Assembly (NCBI GenBank): GCA_014607495.2
Contig: CP053167.1
Coordinates: forward strand, 2,294,001-2,358,000
Direction of reading: 5' to 3'
Length of the DNA stretch: 64,000 bases
From: Carposina sasakii
Taxonomy: Eukaryota; Arthropoda; Insecta; Lepidoptera; Carposinidae
The first letter of the stretch is position 1; each line of letters begins with the position of its first letter. The notes beneath the pieces were generated by a model. It was given only the letters and a program-made list of their open reading frames with translations. It was not told where the DNA came from and did not search any database. The position numbers were made by a program, and so were the translations under genes. Positions 1-10,937 of this stretch are shown here, in pieces.

Positions 1-382
1 GAATTTATAAAATAATACTGTTCATATTTATACTGAAGTATTTGGAGACAAAGAATAAGATGGGAGCATGAAATGAGAAAGGCAGCAGGAGGTACTTGGA
101 GGAGATGTGCCATGGACAGGAAGAAGTGGAGAATTCTGGGAGAGGCCTTTGCCAAAGGGCAAGCTGACAAAGAAGAGTAAATCATTAATTGTAAAATATA
201 TAAGTAAATTCATGTCAGAGGAAGGGCTAAAATAAATAAATAAATTTGGAATGGAAATAATCACAAAGTAGGTAGGTAGCTTTCTCCTCAAGCTTAAGAT
301 TAATGGAGGTCAGTTATATTTGCCTACCCCTTAATAAAATATAATGTATGGTATTTAACTATTTACTATTTAATTTACATAC

Positions 383-1097
383 TTTTTGATGGGATTTCAC
401 CTTCATCATTTGATAACACACTACTTGTCCGTTTCCTTGGTGCATCATTTTGAGGCTCTTCAGTGTACTTGTTTTTGGGGACTGCCCAAGATACGTAAAT
501 ATTACGACCTAAAAAATACATATATCATTTTAATTTACTATCCTAGTTAATGGAAAAGAGAAAGCGCTATACTACACCCCAATTCCGTTAAAAGCTTACA
601 AGTTAAAGGAGCCGAAATGGAACTTTTGTTTAAGCACTCTAAGAAGTATTAAACACAATTATACAAATGATAAATCGTGAATTTAGCAGGACTTTGTCAA
701 ACAGTAGGATAATAGGCTATTGAAAAACCTTCTAAATGAGAAACATCTTTTACATCTCGAATCTTTTATTTACACAGGTCGTGACCGAACCTCAATTTTT
801 CCTCAAATTGCTCCATTACTTTGTTTACATACCTAAGAATGGTTTTTTGTTAGTGGCAGCCAGAGCCTTATTTGCCATAGGCACATGCGTATAATGCACA
901 AAACCACAACCAACAAGCCTTCCATCGGGTCTCTTGAGAAGTTTGACTTCTTCTACTGACCCGTACGAAGCGAAGTGATCCCTTAGGACATCTTCGGTGG
1001 CTTTGAATGAAATGTTTCTCACTATCAGTCGCGCATTGCGATTAACACCGTCTTTAAACTTCGTGTTTTCGTCATTTTCTTCCTCTTTTCTAGCCAT
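383..1097 (-). CDS. RBM28: RBM28-like RNA-binding protein, first two exons (partial)
   Basis: Two exons are readable. Exon 1 is 833-1097, from an ATG to the donor GTATGT at 832-831. Exon 2 is 383-508, with acceptor TTTTTAG and a GTATGTAA donor at 382. Joined in phase they give an N-terminal RRM: RNP2-like LIVRNISF near residue 24, RNP1-like GCGFVHY near residue 63, then FLGRNIYVSWAVPKNKY. The order 'ARLI-RN-SFK ... GR---V-WAV-K-KY' is that of the RRM of RBM28/Nop4, a nucleolar protein of 60S ribosome assembly. The first RRM of the vertebrate protein is absent, so either the insect protein starts here or an upstream exon is missed. After the RRM comes an acidic and basic linker. The remaining RRMs are not visible in bases 1-382 and should lie beyond the left edge. 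Exon structure is sure; orthology is inferred from the motif pattern. Confidence 0.8.
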
Positions 1098-1566
1098 TAC
1101 ACCAAAAGCAAATTCACATGTGCGAATAAATAAGTTTTTTTTTTTTTAGTTTATCCCGAAGGAAAGGCAAGGGGAACTAAGCCCATACAGCCTAATCATT
1201 GTTTAGTAAAATGTATTCTGAATTTAAGATGGATGACAATGATGATGAGTGGAAACGTCGGGAAAATCCTCAAGAACGAGTTTAAAATTAGTAAAAATCA
1301 AAAATAATTGCAGAAACAACTTACATGAGCCCATGAAGAGATAGTATTCCGACTAAAGTTTTATTCAGCTTACCTGCATATAAAACCATGCACACGCACT
1401 AGATTCACATAACAAGCAAACAAAATATTACTTATCTACCAAAAAACATCACTTTACGGACACATGCAAGCCATTTACAAATAAATTTTGATTTTCACAA
1501 GAATATTACACCCGCTCCCTTCCAGCTTTTCCCGCCGAATCCCGAATAAATAACCACAGACAGAAC

Positions 1567-1626
1567 CACAGACTACATAGTGAACTAGACAGAACACTAT
1601 ATTACTAGTTCTCTATGTAGTCTGTG
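1567..1626. repeat. 60-bp palindrome (hairpin)
   Basis: The arms CACAGACTACATAG and CTATGTAGTCTGTG are perfect reverse complements, followed inward by GAACTAG/CTAGTTC, with a short AT-rich loop. A further copy of the arm, CTCTATGTAGTCTGTG, occurs at 3668-3684. This is probably the end structure of a small foldback element. No target duplication was identified. Confidence 0.55.
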
Positions 1627-2257
1627 ACCTCTCGTTAGAGAGTAAGTATATCCTTGACTGTGACTATATTAAATAACTAGCGGACGCCCGCAACTCCGTC
1701 CGCGTGGACTGCAGAAAAGACAGAAGAATTCAGAAGGCGCCATCTGTTGCAGACTTATGGAACGTACGATTAATAACAACAACCAACGTTGATGATCAGT
1801 TTTTTATTAATTATTAGTTATTAAGACCATTAATTTAAATAATAACTATCCTATCATCTAAGTTGGACCAAATTACATATATATGCCAATTTTCATGAAT
1901 ATCAGTTGACTCGTTTTTGAGTTTATTCGGAACATACACAGTGACACGGATTTTTTATATATTAAGAATTAAGATAAAGCTGTAACAAACCGTATGTATT
2001 CGTTACTAAGTAACAGGTACTGCATCAAGTACCAAGTAACGAAACGTTACCAAAGAATTCGTCTCGTTTTTTACACTGTTTCGGTGTATTGATACGTTTG
2101 TGTTTGATCGTATGTTCTATCAATATGCGTGATGCGGTTTATTTAAATCGGTTATTTCAAAGAACGGTGATTAAGTAAGTTTAAAGTACTTAAAAATATT
2201 TTAAAAATCGTCAAAGTGTTTTACTGTTTTGTATTATTCTTTGTAGATAATATAATT
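1627..2257. other. No gene; Helitron 3' end trace
   Basis: At 1676-1720 the sequence CTAGCGGACGCCCGC followed by TCCGTCCGCG is the reverse-oriented 3' end of a lepidopteran Helitron. The 1980-2090 part carries 'CGTATGTATTCGTTACT' motifs also found near 3490-3590, suggesting the two stretches are the ends of one decayed transposon that later received the insertions between them. No coding signal is seen. Confidence 0.4.
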
Positions 2258-2912
2258 TCTATGCTGCTCTGGGAGTGAAAAAAAAACGTATAATACGACA
2301 GCTGCTTCTCTTCCCAGGCATACTGTACAAGTCAGTAGAGGGACAAGAGGGTCTTGGTGTTTTGTAGGCGATGGGCTGACCACCTGTCACTACTAACCGA
2401 ACTTGTACATCTCAACTATACCCTCAAAATTGGTCAAAAGTGGCACCATGTTGTTCTATCGGCCCTTGGTGCACTGCCTATCCCGTAAGGGATAAAGGCG
2501 TGATTATACAGGATGATTTTTGGTCGTCAACGTTCCCGAAAACTACGGAATCTCCTCATCATCACGATCATTTTTCTCCATGGAAGCATACCTGGGAAGT
2601 GTCTGGTTTCCAAAATATTAGGGTCCAAAGTTGAGTAAATAGACTGCGTTTTTCTGCATAAAGGCACATAGACGCGCGTAGCAGGATTTTTTCACGAAAA
2701 ATAATTAATATCTGTCTATAAAAAAACTAACATAAACACTAGACACTATAAATTTCGCACGATCAAGGAATTAAAAAAAATTTTCAAAAAAAAATAAATT
2801 TCCCAGCATTTTTTTTGGCATAAACTTACTTTATTTCATGTATAGAATACGTACCCTTCGTTAAAGGTAGCCACAAAAAAATATCCTGTATGTATGTATG
2901 TATATAATTTAA
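2258..2912 (+). mobile_element. Retroposon with (TATG)n tail, split by a MITE
   Basis: The body runs 2258-2508 and ends in CGTAAGGGATAAAGGCGTG followed by ATTA. Its TATG-repeat tail resumes at 2889 after a 380-bp insertion. Two other copies occur at 7509-7717 and 59444-59704, all with the same 3' end running into TATG repeats, as expected for a SINE or the 3' end of a LINE. The 7509 copy is 5'-truncated, which fits target-primed retrotransposition. No open reading frame is conserved between the copies. Confidence 0.7.
2509..2888. mobile_element. MITE with CAGGATG ends, TA target duplication
   Basis: The element starts CAGGATGATTTTTGG and ends in ATCCTG, with TA on both sides. A nearly identical copy lies at 20768-21150. 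It sits in the TA of the retroposon tail, so it is younger than that retroposon. The TA duplication and length suggest a Tc1/mariner-type non-autonomous element; no transposase is present. Confidence 0.75.
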
Positions 2913-3017
2913 GTTTGTGGTTAAAATTTGCCAAATAGTAAATCCATTGCAAATTTGGTATATTACAATATTATTAATTAAAAATAACTTATAGTTGTCA
3001 TGAGAGCTGCTGCTATA

Positions 3018-3382
3018 CAGGGTGTCTGTGACAGATATTGATACCATGACTTCAGACCATGATTATAAGGTGAAAAACACTGAAAATTACAGTAGAAGAC
3101 GTTTTTTTTTCATATTTTCAGAAAAAAATAGTTTTGTTCATTTAATTAGGCCTAAGATAATGACTTAAAAATAATATTTTAATCAAAAGATCATTTAAAA
3201 AAGTTACCTTCAGAAAAGTTCATATAACTGATCAACCATAATGGAGAGTCACAAGTGATCCAAAAAACAGCAATGTGTCACAATAACCAATAAGCCCATT
3301 TAATTAGTCACAGAATCGCACGATACAATTGGCGCGGAGAGCAAAGATTACTGATAATCAAGTCAAAAATAGTTGTTCAGTG
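3018..3382 (+). mobile_element. Truncated copy of the CAGGGTG MITE family
   Basis: It begins CAGGGTGTCTGTGACAG after TA and follows the full copy at 16984-17613 through the 'GACTTCAGACCATGATT' and 'AATAAGCCCATTTAATTAG' blocks. It lacks the right inverted end. Confidence 0.7.
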
Positions 3383-3439
3383 TTCCGCACGTGTGCGGAT
3401 ATAATTACATTTTTTACGTCGACAGTTCACGTCGATTCG

Positions 3440-3592
3440 ACTCGTTACCATACTACATACATACTATAGTTACTATACCATATGCGGTATCAAAAGTAAC
3501 GAGTTCAGTAACGATACGATAGTAACGAGTACTCATGGTCAAAGTAACGAATACATACGGGTACGCTTTTATTCGTTACTTTTACACCTCTA
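3440..3592. repeat. GTAACGA-rich transposon end (tentative)
   Basis: The motif AAGTAACGA or its complement recurs many times and the block ends in TTCGTTACTTTTACACC. Partly matching sequence at 1990-2085 contains CGTATGTATTCGTTACT. These look like subterminal repeats of one non-autonomous DNA transposon. Its family was not established. Confidence 0.35.
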
Positions 3593-4093
3593 TTAAATAA
3601 TTAAATAACCCCCCAAAACAACAAAGCGTGCGCGCGCGGCGCACAGAACACATTTACACCTAGCTTCTCTATGTAGTCTGTGCACCTAGCGGAGCGCGAA
3701 CGAACGAGAACGAACTAGTGATGTACTACTGACTGTCTGTGCCGAGGTGGTGCGGTGTATTCCGAGCATAGAACTTTTCTCTATGATTATGAGTCGACAA
3801 ACAGTAGAACGACAATAGACCGTTTAACAGAATAATTCGTATTCGTATGCCTGATTTCGGTACTAAATTTTTATGTATGCAGTGAATCAGAAAATATCAT
3901 ACACATAGTAACTAGCGCTATCATCTATCATCCAAGTCCAACAGAACTGTACGGTGAAACAGACAATGACTTGGTTTGACTGACTCGATTCTTGCTTAGA
4001 ATGCGTTTTATTGAACAGTTCCTTTGAATGATGGCGCTACTTACTGTGTGTAACTGGTTAAAAATGATAGTTCTGAAATCAAGCATAGGAGTA

Positions 4094-4656
4094 AAGCGCA
4101 GGCCACATCACTAGCTAGGCGGGCGGATATCGTTTCACATCTTTACATACTTCGGTTCACATTGCGAGCTACCGACTAACCTACGTCAGCGATGCGAGTG
4201 AAGCTAACGAAATATCCAACGATTCCAGTGAAGCTACTCATTCCCTCGTTAGGCGCGCCCGCTTCGCTAGCTTCGCTCACCCGCCAGCTCGCTCGCCCAG
4301 TCGTTCGCCCGTCCACCCCGTTTCGAGTATTCGGACTAGTCGACGCTCGTCTATCAAATAGCAGTGTAGTGTTTACGTTGCGAATATGTTATACATCGAC
4401 GAAAGCTCTGATGATGATTTAACTACAAATGTTAAAAAAAAGATAATTCTGTGAATTCTCTTCGAATGAAGAATAAAATAAAGCAATATAAACAACTTTA
4501 TTCCCTAGAGCGCTATCCTCTCACTCTCCCATCCGCGCCCGTTTCGCCCGCTCCCACCGCTCGCACGTTCGCAGTTTTATTCCGCGTATTCCTTCTCTCG
4601 CCTAGCCGGCCCGCCTAGCTCGCTCCGCCCGCCCGCTGGCGGTGTGGCCTGCGCTT
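4094..4656. mobile_element. Non-autonomous PIF/Harbinger-like element
   Basis: The ends AAGCGCAGGCCACA and TGTGGCCTGCGCTT are inverted repeats, followed inward by GC-rich GGCGGGCGGA blocks, a layout also seen in elements H1-H3. Inside, at 4386-4454, a short frame starts MLYIDESSDDDL, an acidic N-terminus like a first transposase exon, then stops. The three-base target duplication is not clear (TAA-like left, TTA-like right), so the family call rests on the ends. Confidence 0.5.
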
Positions 4657-4659
4657 TAT

Positions 4660-6749
4660 TTTATGAAAGGGAATCAAGCTCACCGTTGACCATCGCCAGT
4701 ATTCGTCTATTATTTTTTACTCGAGGGTACGTGTGATTTCGGTAGGTACTCGAGTCAGGAAGAAACGATTTCAGATTGAGACTATCTAGCCCGCCACTTT
4801 TAGGGCGAAAATTTAAGACAGTTTCAAATATTTTACCATAATATATGTGTTAAAAAGAAAATTGAAGGTATCAATTACTTTTTCCAGAGCATATTCAGAG
4901 TGACAAGTTTCGCTCGTTCTACTACCTATAGAATTGGTATTATATGTGTTGTATTAGACTTAGACGTACCTGTACGACTTAATCTGCAACTAGACTTGAA
5001 TCGCGTCATGATTCGAATACTGCACGGTTAAACGTATAAACCGACACAATAAAAAACACCAACTCGCCACATCACTATAATTTATTTTAAGTTTATGCCG
5101 AAAAATAGGAAATATGTCCATCCAGCCATTGTTTGTAATTATGTTTTTTATTATTGTTGTGTTGTGACCATTTGACCTTGAACGTATAAAGAATAACGGG
5201 CAGAGTGTTGTCAATACACAGAGTGAGGCATTCATAGTAAGCTCGGTAACGATATTCCATGGAGTAGGGATCTGTAATGACGCGTTATCCACCCATACAA
5301 ACCATAGTAAGCTCGGCGCCTACTAGAAAATACGCACACATGCGCAACGCGCCGCCATTTCGGTGCTGCAACCTGTGCTTATATTTAAACACTAGCAGCC
5401 CGCGGTTCCGGCTTCGCTCGGATATTCGACTTTTACAGCTGTAGTTATGAAAATAGAAACTCCTTCCAATTCAAAGTGATAATAAGTTGCCAATTATTAT
5501 ATCTGACAGATGGACAGACCTAGGTTCTTTATTAATTACGGAAAACTAATAAATTACCGGTAGGTAGTTTAAAATTGAGTTTCTTTAAATATTATTTATT
5601 TTTTAAAGAGAGTAATTTTTTTTTTCAATTTTCAATAAAGAATGCGATGTTTTGACAGTACCTACCTATACATACCTACATATTATATCTATTTACTTTT
5701 TAATTAGATAATTAAATTTTTAACATCAATATTTACAGTAAGTAATGAAAAGACCTTTCTTATACCTAAGTACCTACTTATTTATTTTAACCGAAACTTA
5801 ACTACCTATTTTTTACCTATTCAAGGTTTCTTTGTACAAAATTATTATTATTTAAAATGAATCACATAAATTAAATTTTAAAAATCAACATAAATTAAAT
5901 TTTAAAAATCAATTGTAAACTTGAAACGAAGCGCCGCGCCGCGCCGCACTGAAAATTTTATAATTCGACACAACCATCAACGTTGTCTGCCCTCACGTGT
6001 CTGCCCGTTCGGGTCGCGCACCTCAACATGAGCCCACCTCCACCACCGCCGCCACTGTCGTGCTATGCGGACCGACCCGACTGACACAACGACGGAACGC
6101 AGCCGCCGCCGCCGCCATCTCTGCCCTCGGCATTGTAAATGCATCTTGTGTATTAATATTAACATAAAAGTGTTATGATATGTATATATTCGGAATCCTC
6201 ATTTCATCAGCTTTAATTTGATATGCATTTTGTTTTATGTTTATTGGTCTATGTCGGTAGGAACATCGAGTAATTGAAAAATAAGATATTTCGTAAATTA
6301 AACTTGAACACCACTAAAATCGTTATTGTGGCTAAACCTTAAAGGATAGACATATGCTATCGCAGACTTTTTTATAGAACTTTTTGAGAAGAATAATTCC
6401 CCCATACATTGTTATTCTGTATTTTGAGTTATTTCAGCAGCGCACGCAATGCAAGCCTCCAAAAAGCTCGTTTTTCTTCCGTCCGTCTGATAACTGTTAC
6501 GATTACTCTAATAATTTCTTAAGGCGCTCCAATAGACGAATTTTAGGTATTTGAGGGGGTTGAGGTAGACGTAACTGCGGGGCGCCCCCCGCAACCAGCG
6601 CAATCTGCCGCGGACGTCCTTATTCTGTCGCCATCCGTATTCTGGTTGATTTCGGGATTAATTGCCGGGATTTTAATTTCTTTCCTGTATAATCAATTTT
6701 GTAACTGGGTTGCTTACTGCGTAAATTGTAAATATAATTTAAAAATTTA
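4660..6749. other. Intergenic DNA without a supported gene
   Basis: The stretch is AT-rich with a Helitron-type end at 5395-5440 (GCCCGCGGTTCCGGCTTCGC) and a GC-rich patch at 5930-6125 holding CGCCGC repeats. The short open frames here have no recognisable domain and no repeat support. Confidence 0.5.
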
Positions 6750-6990
6750 CAGGGTGTAGGTGACAGCCAGGCAAATACTGGAATGCTGAACAAGTACTAT
6801 AGGTTTGAGTTACACGACAATATTATAACTCGCAGGAAATGCATTTTTATTTTGATTATCCGTACCTAACGTTTGTTTTCCGCGCCAATTGTATCGGGCG
6901 ATATCGACTACTTAAATGGGCTTATTGGTTATTGTGTGATACATAGCTGTTTTTTGGATCACTTGTGACTCTCTATTAGGGTTGATCAGG
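6750..6990 (-). mobile_element. Truncated copy of the CAGGGTG MITE family
   Basis: It starts CAGGGTGTAGGTGACAGCC and matches the right part of the 16984-17613 element read in reverse, down to the 'GATCACTTGTGACTCT' block. The other end is missing. Confidence 0.65.
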
Positions 6991-7508
6991 TTTTTGAACG
7001 TTTTGAGCGTAACTGGTTTTTTTTAAATCGTCTATTGGTAAAATTTTTGTTTTTAAGCTATTTTCTAAAGCCGAATTAAATAAACAAAACATAACATAAT
7101 GAGTGAGATCAATACTAAAATATCGTTTCATCAATTCGATTCTAAAACTTCGCCGGCAGCTGCCGCGGCACGCTCGTTCCGCTCGCTCGGCTCGTGCGTT
7201 GTTTGTCATACTCTAACCTAACATAACTTATTATTTTTATCATTGTATGAAAAGGGAACTGTTACACCGACAAAACGTCATTCGTCTTATACTAGTTGTG
7301 CGCTAAGGTTAATTTGATGTGCAGTCAGTATTTATGATGAGATTGTAGTATTTTTGTACCAAAAGGTATTAATTTGTCTTGCATTCGAGGAAAACAGTTT
7401 ATGTTGGGCTGATATTATATATTTTCGAATTATCTGCTGTAGTTGTTTTGTAAAACATTGAGTTTATTTGTACTAAAATGATTTAATTGCTGTAATAAAG
7501 TATATAAA

Positions 7509-7717
7509 GGGCATACTGTACAAGTCAGTAGAGGAACAAGAGGGTCTTGATGTTTTGTAGGCGATGGGCTGACCATCTGTCACTACTAACCGAACTTGTA
7601 TATCTCAACTATACCCTCAAAATTGGTCAGAAGTGGCACCATGTGGTTCTATCGGCCCTTGGTACTCTGCCTACCCCGTAAGGGATAAAGGCGTGATTAT
7701 ATGTATGTATGTATGTA
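7509..7717 (+). mobile_element. 5'-truncated copy of the (TATG)n-tailed retroposon
   Basis: It matches 2328-2508 and ends in ATAAAGGCGTGATTATATG with four TATG units. It starts directly at GGCATACTG, about 70 bases inside the full copies. Confidence 0.7.
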
Positions 7718-7894
7718 ATAAAGTATATAAAAGATGAGATTAAATTGATGGTCGATTATTTATTTGATGTGCAATTAAAATATCTCCTAAACAAATAACT
7801 ATGATCGGTTATAGATTGCAGTTGCTGGATAATACACATTATTATTTATAACTCTTCTACCCCAAAGTAGTATTAAAGTATGATCTTCAAATTC

Positions 7895-8640
7895 TTCCTT
7901 CGGATTATAAATGCGAAAGTAACTCTGTCTGTCTGTGTGTTACGCAATCACGCCTAAACTACTGAACCGATTTAAATGAAATTTGGTACAAAGATAGTCT
8001 AGAGCCTGAGAAAGGACATAGGCTACTTTTTAATGCAAAAAAGAGATGTAAGGTGTTGAAATAGTGGATGAAAGTTTGTATGGAAATTACGTCATTTTTT
8101 AAGTTAGAAGCTTAAAACTTATTTTTTAGGCTTTTCATTAGATATAAATAAATACGACATTCAAAGTTTGTAAAAGAATACCCTAAAGGGGCTAAAAATA
8201 GGGGGTGAAAAATTTTGTGTGATGACATCGGAAAAAAGCTTAGGGCTCAGAAAATAAAAATATAGAACAGAACAATACAGAGAATTAAGTAAGAAACTTG
8301 CCAAGCACTGCGCGCCATATGCAAAAAAGGGATGTAAGGGGTTGAAATAGGGGATGAAAGTTTGTATGGAAATTACGTCATTTTTAAAAGTTTTGTCTTA
8401 CTACAAATATGCGAGTACAACTTCATAATGATTATCAAGCAGGACAATATGCAACAAACAGCTCTTTTAAAAATCGTACGTCGCATATAAAAATGTACTT
8501 ATATAAGCTTAATAACTTATTTTAATGTACATGTGTTTTACTTGCAAAATAATTAGCCTAAAAAAATTTAAAATGCTGCCGAAAGTCACTATTTCACGCG
8601 GACGAAGTCGCTAAGACAGCTAGGGTTTCGCGGGCAACTT
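7895..8640 (+). mobile_element. Decayed Helitron-like element
   Basis: The left part carries ATTATAAATGCGAAAGTAAC, then 'CTACTGAACCGATTTAAATG', the usual 5' body of short lepidopteran Helitrons. The right end has CGCGGACGAAGTCGC but no clean CTAG end. A 70-bp block beginning TGCAAAAAAG-GATGTAAGG is present twice (near 8033 and 8321). Confidence 0.5.
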
Positions 8641-8730
8641 AGGGATTTATGTTCGAAACAATTTGAAATCATATACATATATAGGTATACATAATAGTCA
8701 CGCCCATTATCCCCCAAAGTGGTGTATATA

Positions 8731-8995
8731 CAGGGTGTAACAAAAGGGGTATGTTAACCGAAAAGCTATGAATATAACCCACTATAAAGAACCTGTCACC
8801 AAAATTTGACACTAAAAATCACATATTTATTTGTTCAGATAGTATGGAGAACACCTAACCCACTCAGGAATATTATGAACATACAATCTTGAAAAATAAA
8901 CATGCGATTACTACTCTAAAAATTTCGGGATATGTTATCTACAGTGGGTTGTTTTTATAGTATTTCGCTTACCATACCCTTTTTGTTACATTCTG
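8731..8995. mobile_element. Foldback MITE, diverged copy
   Basis: The ends CAGGGTGTAACAAAAGGGGT and the complementary CCCTTTTTGTTACATTCTG are bounded by TA, and the arms match through 'AACCCACTATA'. It is the same family as the nearly perfect palindrome at 23320-23579. Confidence 0.7.
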
Positions 8996-9245
8996 TATAT
9001 ACTGCTACTTGTAATATTTGCTATTGATACTAAGTTATTTGCAGTTTAATGTCATAAAGAGGACTATACTAACTAACACACGTAAACTTTTGCACAAAAT
9101 GTTCGGAAAAATCCCGGATTTTTTCCCGGAATTTTGTGGATCTAAAAAAACTAAGTAGATACATAAAATTATACTAGGTCATAGAAATGGTAAAATAGAC
9201 ACGTAACATAATTACCTACTTATGATTATCATTTTTAAATACGAA

Positions 9246-9396
9246 ATCACTACATATTATAAAACAAAGTCGCTTTCTGATGTCTGTCCCTATGTATGCT
9301 TAGATCTTTCAAACTAGGGAACGGATTTTTTTGATGCGGTTTTTTTAATAGATAGAGTGATTCACAAGGAAGGTTTATAATGTAACTAGGGACCCG
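9246..9396 (+). mobile_element. Short Helitron-like fragment
   Basis: It contains ATTATAAAACAAAGTCGCTTTC and 'CTGTCCCTATGTATGCTTAG', as in the better copy at 48711-48917. It runs into a CTAGGGACCCGC end motif at 9391. Confidence 0.45.
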
Positions 9397-10384
9397 CCTC
9401 GGCTTCGCACGGGAGTAAGGCACTCTCACGCGGGCAAAGCCGTGGGCGGGCGTTAGTACAATCTAAAACATACTATAAAGTATCTATGTAGGTAGGTATT
9501 TAACGTTTTCTACGTAAGTCTTTTTTTCGTAAGGTCTCTCTTTTTAAACTTTTTTTTTTTTTTTTCCCAAGTCTACTTACTAAATAAATATAGTATTTAA
9601 TATTATGTATTTGCGCGCGAAAAAACAAGCACAGAACCGGCGTTGACAGTGGTCACGGCGGTACTGAATGTTCCGAGCGAGACTGGCCAGTGCAAGGATT
9701 AGAACACAGCGTAGTTGTAGATGTCTTTTTTATTAATTGTTAATTATCTACAAAATTTACAAAAAATGTACTTTGGCCATAAACTAGATCTGATAAAGCG
9801 CTATACAACTATGCAAGTTTCGTGTTGATATTCACAATAGTTTTCAAGATATTTCGCTTATAAGAACGTAAAAAAGGTAATTTTCAAATCGAAATTCTAT
9901 CGAGAATTTTTTAAGTAATTGAATTTCCACGTTGGCCACAAACTTGATAAAGATTTAAATAATACCATATAAAAAAATTAGAGCTGTGGTAATCGGACAA
10001 GTATTTAAAAAATCGATTCTAAAATGCCTCTTTTGTCTGATCACACCGCCTTAAGTAGGTACACCTAAATTATACACCTATAGAATCCCTGGAATGTCTT
10101 CTTTCCATTATTGAAAACCGCATAGCTATTGATATAGTAGTTTTTGAGATCCTAGGTAACAAACACATTTTGGGCGCCCTTCGCAACTTCATTTTATACT
10201 ATGTATAGATAGGCTAGGTACTTATGAACTAAGGTGGTGTAAGGAGTAATAAATTAAATTGACCAATCACAAACGATCGCAACGATAGGTACGAAGGAGA
10301 TGGTTGATATTGTTATCTTGCTCGCACGTGTATGTAGCTGCCGACGCACAGTTCTAACATGCGCGGAGTAGCTACACCAGCATT
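9397..10384. other. No supported gene
   Basis: GC-rich Helitron-type ends occur near 9400-9450. The rest is AT-rich with no conserved frame, hairpin or repeat that I could recognise. Confidence 0.4.
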
Positions 10385-10742
10385 GGGCGTTTCCGGCGCC
10401 GGCGCCATGCCGTTGCCGGGGAAGCAAAAATGTATGAAAATGTATGGCTCGCTTTTTCACTTACCGGCGCCGGCGCCGGTCCGGCATTGAGTCCTGCCGG
10501 CGCCGTCGCCGGGGTAGCAAGCTTCCCACCGGTGCCGGCTTGCAAAATTGCATGTGTATTGCATATTTATATGAATTGTAGCCATGTGTGTGTGCTGAAG
10601 TCCGTGTCAGTACTGTACCACTCACCGGGCGTAAACCGGCATCGACACCGGCGCAGTGGAAAAACGAAACCCCGGCGCCGGTGCCGGTGCACGGCCATGC
10701 CGGTGTCGTGCCGGTGCCGGGCCGGGTAATGGAAAAACGCCC
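10385..10742. mobile_element. GC-rich non-autonomous element (GGGCGTTT ends)
   Basis: The ends GGGCGTTTCC and GGAAAAACGCCC are inverted repeats with ATT on both sides as a possible 3-bp duplication. The interior is packed with CCGGCGCCGG and CCGGTGCCGG blocks in both directions, unlike its AT-rich surroundings. The 3-bp duplication and GC-rich subterminal arrays resemble the Harbinger elements in this window. Frames through it are by-products of the repeat. Confidence 0.5.
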
Positions 10743-10937
10743 ATTACGTCCGTTGTTCTTTATACGTTCATGGTTGTGACTCTATTGCTCGCTATAATCA
10801 GATTTTGTATACTTCCGAAGGTATACTAAATATACCCATCTCGGCATGAAAAATAATACAACAAAACAATACAATTAAACTAGTTATAATTATAATATTC
10901 TATATGGTACAAACAAATGTAACAATAAATACTACGG

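Noticed and set aside
2440..2634. 64-residue frame MAPCCSIGPW
   Set aside because: It spans the junction of a retroposon and a MITE and cannot be a conserved gene.
5977..6165. Arginine-rich 62-residue frame
   Set aside because: It reads through a CGCCGC-rich patch and has no conserved motif or splice context.
10254..10779. Proteins encoded in the GC-rich block near 10.4-10.7 kb
   Set aside because: The frames are produced by CCGGCGCC repeats of a non-autonomous element and contain no domain.
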